Shown here: positions 7,073 to 8,496 of the stretch, in pieces
Position numbering within the stretch: position 1 is the stretch's first letter
How the letters are laid out: the number at the start of each line of letters is the position of its first letter
Assembly (NCBI GenBank): GCA_019683665.1
Contig: JADGIB010000150.1
Location: 1 to 8,496 of the forward strand
DNA: 8,496 bases
DNA from: Solirubrobacteraceae bacterium
Lineage (GTDB): Bacteria > Actinomycetota > Thermoleophilia > Solirubrobacterales > Solirubrobacteraceae
Direction: 5' to 3'
Made by a program: the position numbers and the translations under genes
The notes under the pieces: generated by a model
The model's input: the letters and a program-made list of their open reading frames with translations, nothing else
What the model was told of the DNA's origin: nothing
The model's database searches: none

Positions 7073-7086
7073 GCCGCTCGAGCGGC
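7073..7086. repeat. 14-base perfect palindrome after the helicase gene
   Basis: GCCGCTCGAGCGGC starts 16 bases after the helicase stop codon. It has no spacer, so it would form a tight hairpin only with an open centre, and no T-run follows. It could be a weak terminator or a dimeric protein-binding site near the right border of the block. In such GC-rich DNA a palindrome of this size is not decisive. Confidence 0.3.
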
Positions 7087-7104
7087 CCGTCCACCACCCG
7101 GCTA

Positions 7105-7140
7105 CGCAGGATCCACGGATCGCCGAGGGGTAGTCCACCG
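7105..7140 (+). repeat. Right copy of the 36-base direct repeat (orphan gene end)
   Basis: Matches 1512-1547 at 32 of 36 positions, with differences at 7112, 7119, 7134 and 7137. It lies 47 bases after the helicase stop and 59 bases before the carbamate kinase ATG, outside any intact gene. It still reads TQDPRIAEG-stop in the frame equivalent to the exporter tail; both amino-acid changes inside the core (E to D, V to I) are conservative. I read it as the displaced original 3' end of an exporter gene, or as the remnant of a lost related gene. Confidence 0.7.
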
Positions 7141-7199
7141 GCGCACGACGCGTGGCCCGGGCTGATGGAGAGCCGGCCGGCAGCGGTCACCGTGTGGGC

Positions 7200-8183
7200 A
7201 TGGCCATCGCCCAACCGCCTTCGGGCTCCCGCCGCCCCCGTGCCGTCGTCGCCCTGGGCGGCAACGCGCTCCTGCGCCGCGGCGAGCCGCTCGAGGCCGC
7301 CACCCAGGCGCGCGCCGCCCAGAGCGCCGCCGCCATCCTCGCCGGCGCCTCGCGCCGCCACCAGCTCGTCGTCACGCACGGCAACGGGCCGCAGGTCGGG
7401 CTGCTCGCTCTCATGGGCGACGCCTACCGCGAGACCGAGCCCTACCCGCTCGACGTGCTCGACGCCGAGAGCGTCGGGCAGATCGGGTACGTGCTCGAGA
7501 TGGCGCTCGACAACGCCATCGACCACCAGGACACGGTCGCGATCATCACCCGCGTCGTCGTCGACGCCGACGACCCCGCCTTCTCAGCCCCGACGAAGTT
7601 CATCGGCCCCGTCTACGACGAGGCCCGCGCCCACGAGGTCGCCGACGCCCGCGGCTGGACCGTCAAGCCCGACGGCGACCACTGGCGCCGCGTCGTCCCC
7701 TCGCCCGAGCCTCGCCGCATCGTCCAGCTGCCCGCGATCCGCCGGCTCGTCGACGCCGGCTTCCTCGTCGTCTGCGCCGGCGGCGGCGGCGTCCCCGTGG
7801 TCGAGGACGCCGACGGCCGCCACACCGGCGTCGAGGCGGTCATCGACAAGGACCTCGCCTCCGCGCTGCTCGCCGTCGACCTCGAGGTCGACACGCTCGT
7901 GCTCGCCACCGACGTCGACGCCGTCTACGACGGCTTCGGCACCCCGGACCAGCGGCCGATCGTCGCCGCCACCCCGCAGGGGCTGCGCGACCGCGCCTTC
8001 CCCGCCGGCTCGATGGGGCCGAAGGTCGAGGCGGTCTGCCGCTTCGTCGAGGCCACCGGCGGGCGCGCCGCGATCGGCAGCCTCGACGACGTCGAGGCGC
8101 TCCTCGACGGCACCGCCGGCACCCAGATCCGCGCCGGCGGCCCCGCGCTCGAGCACGGCGAGCCGGTCGGGAGGGCGGCATGA
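7200..8183 (+). CDS. arcC: Carbamate kinase
   Basis: A 327-residue amino-acid-kinase-fold enzyme, close to the usual ~310. It interconverts carbamoyl phosphate plus ADP with carbamate plus ATP in the cytosol, most often to make ATP at the end of arginine or ureide breakdown. Family motifs are all present: ALGGNALL (18-25), THGNGPQVG (59-67), DAESVGQIGYVLE just after, KFIGPVYDE, VIDKD with Lys217 (214-218), LATDVDAVY and GSMGPKVEA (270-278). The ATG at 7200 gives the conserved N-terminus after a short lead; the frame is open back to a GTG at 7152 but the added residues show no conservation. Its stop overlaps the next start as ATGA, so the two are one operon. No arginine deiminase or ornithine carbamoyltransferase gene is in view. 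Codon use strongly favours C at third positions, unlike the helicase gene. Confidence 0.95.
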   Translation: MAIAQPPSGSRRPRAVVALGGNALLRRGEPLEAATQARAAQSAAAILAGASRRHQLVVTHGNGPQVGLLALMGDAYRETEPYPLDVLDAESVGQIGYVLEMALDNAIDHQDTVAIITRVVVDADDPAFSAPTKFIGPVYDEARAHEVADARGWTVKPDGDHWRRVVPSPEPRRIVQLPAIRRLVDAGFLVVCAGGGGVPVVEDADGRHTGVEAVIDKDLASALLAVDLEVDTLVLATDVDAVYDGFGTPDQRPIVAATPQGLRDRAFPAGSMGPKVEAVCRFVEATGGRAAIGSLDDVEALLDGTAGTQIRAGGPALEHGEPVGRAA

Positions 8184-8496
8184 GCGCCGACCTCGCCGCC
8201 CGCGCCCGCGACCTCATGCCCGGGCTCGTCGCCGACCTCGTGCGGCTGGCCGAGATCCCGTCGATCGCCTTCCCCGGCTACCCGCGCGAGCCGCTGCAGG
8301 CGGCCCACGACCTCGTCGCCGACCTCCTGCGCGACGCCGGCGTCCCGACCGTCGAGACCCTCCACCTCCCGGACACCGCCCCGATCGTCGTCGGCGAGAT
8401 CCCGCCCCCGCCGGGCGCCCCGACCGTCCTCCTCTACGCCCACTACGACGTCCAGCCGCCCGGCGACCTCGCCCTGTGGGACCTCAAGGAAATACA
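8180..8496 (+). CDS. M20-family metallopeptidase/dipeptidase, 3' end cut by window
   Basis: The first 105 codons of a gene that would normally encode about 450 residues. The start overlaps the carbamate kinase stop by four bases (ATGA), indicating translational coupling. Residues 15-51 match the usual N-terminal helix region with VRLAEIPSIAFPGYP (21-35). VLLYAHYDVQPPGDLALW (83-100) carries the first zinc-site motif with His88 and Asp90, as in the CNDP/DapE-like dipeptidases that hydrolyse short peptides or N-acyl amino acids. The rest of the catalytic and lid domains is off the window. The last five codons (DLKEI) depart from the family's usual continuation after the Trp and are AT-rich, so the extreme end may not be true chromosomal sequence. 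The specific substrate is unknown. Confidence 0.85.
   Translation, partial: MSADLAARARDLMPGLVADLVRLAEIPSIAFPGYPREPLQAAHDLVADLLRDAGVPTVETLHLPDTAPIVVGEIPPPPGAPTVLLYAHYDVQPPGDLALWDLKEI

Larger units (their letters stand above)
1541..7133. mobile_element. Candidate defence/regulatory island bracketed by direct repeats
   Basis: The stretch between the two stop-codon-containing repeats holds five genes: sigma factor, XRE protein, ImmA/IrrE protease, small unknown protein and helicase-PLD. None has an obvious link to the exporter on the left or the carbamate kinase operon on the right. The helicase uses more A- or T-ending codons than the carbamate kinase gene, which supports a separate origin only weakly. 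No integrase, transposase, tRNA or terminal inverted repeat is visible, so if it moved it was mobilised in trans or has lost its recombinase. The alternative is an ancient duplication of the exporter's end, or loss of a second exporter-like gene whose tail remains on the right. Confidence 0.4.

Noticed and set aside
4085..7138. Minus-strand open frame of 1017 residues opposite the helicase
   Set aside because: It mirrors the helicase codons in very GC-rich DNA, shows no recognisable domain, and overlaps a gene with a full set of helicase motifs.
1..8496. tRNA, rRNA, CRISPR arrays, insertion sequences or integrase genes
   Set aside because: I looked for cloverleaf-like ends, regularly spaced repeats and transposase or recombinase motifs, and found none on either strand.

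Overview
The window is 8.5 kb of very GC-rich, high-GC3 DNA. It looks like chromosome from a high-GC actinobacterium, possibly of the Thermoleophilia/Solirubrobacterales type. That is a judgement from codon use and from the look of the sigma/XRE pair and the small 138-residue protein; no rRNA or other marker is present to settle it.

Layout. A DHA2-type multidrug exporter of the major facilitator superfamily (26-1540) is followed by a five-gene block. The block holds an ECF-like sigma factor (1623-2318), an overlapping XRE-type helix-turn-helix protein (2302-2928), a convergent ImmA/IrrE metalloprotease (2961-3743, minus strand), a small conserved protein of unknown function (3804-4220, divergent from the protease) and a 931-residue COG1112/UPF1-type superfamily 1 helicase with a C-terminal phospholipase-D-like domain (4262-7057). 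After it come two metabolic genes in an operon: carbamate kinase (7200-8183) and, overlapping by four bases, an M20 metallopeptidase cut by the window end (8180-8496).

Two signals stand out. First, the last 36 bases around the exporter's stop codon (1512-1547) recur with four mismatches at 7105-7140, just beyond the helicase and outside any intact gene. The regulatory and helicase block is thus bracketed by direct repeats, one of which completes the exporter. This is the geometry left when an element integrates at the 3' end of a gene. Second, the helicase has the domain order of the single-gene (type II) Mokosh anti-phage system, helicase plus PLD, but the PLD His-Lys pair reads Arg and Ser and the terminal zinc ribbon has lost a cysteine. 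The effector domain may therefore be catalytically dead or repurposed.

How the genes may work together (inference). The XRE protein, translationally coupled to the sigma factor, may hold it or its promoters in check, and the ImmA-type protease could relieve this under stress or infection. An identical octamer lies 28-29 bases upstream of both the sigma gene and the small gene that precedes the helicase, which suggests shared control. The window would then hold a small defence island with its own regulatory circuit, inserted between an exporter and a housekeeping operon.
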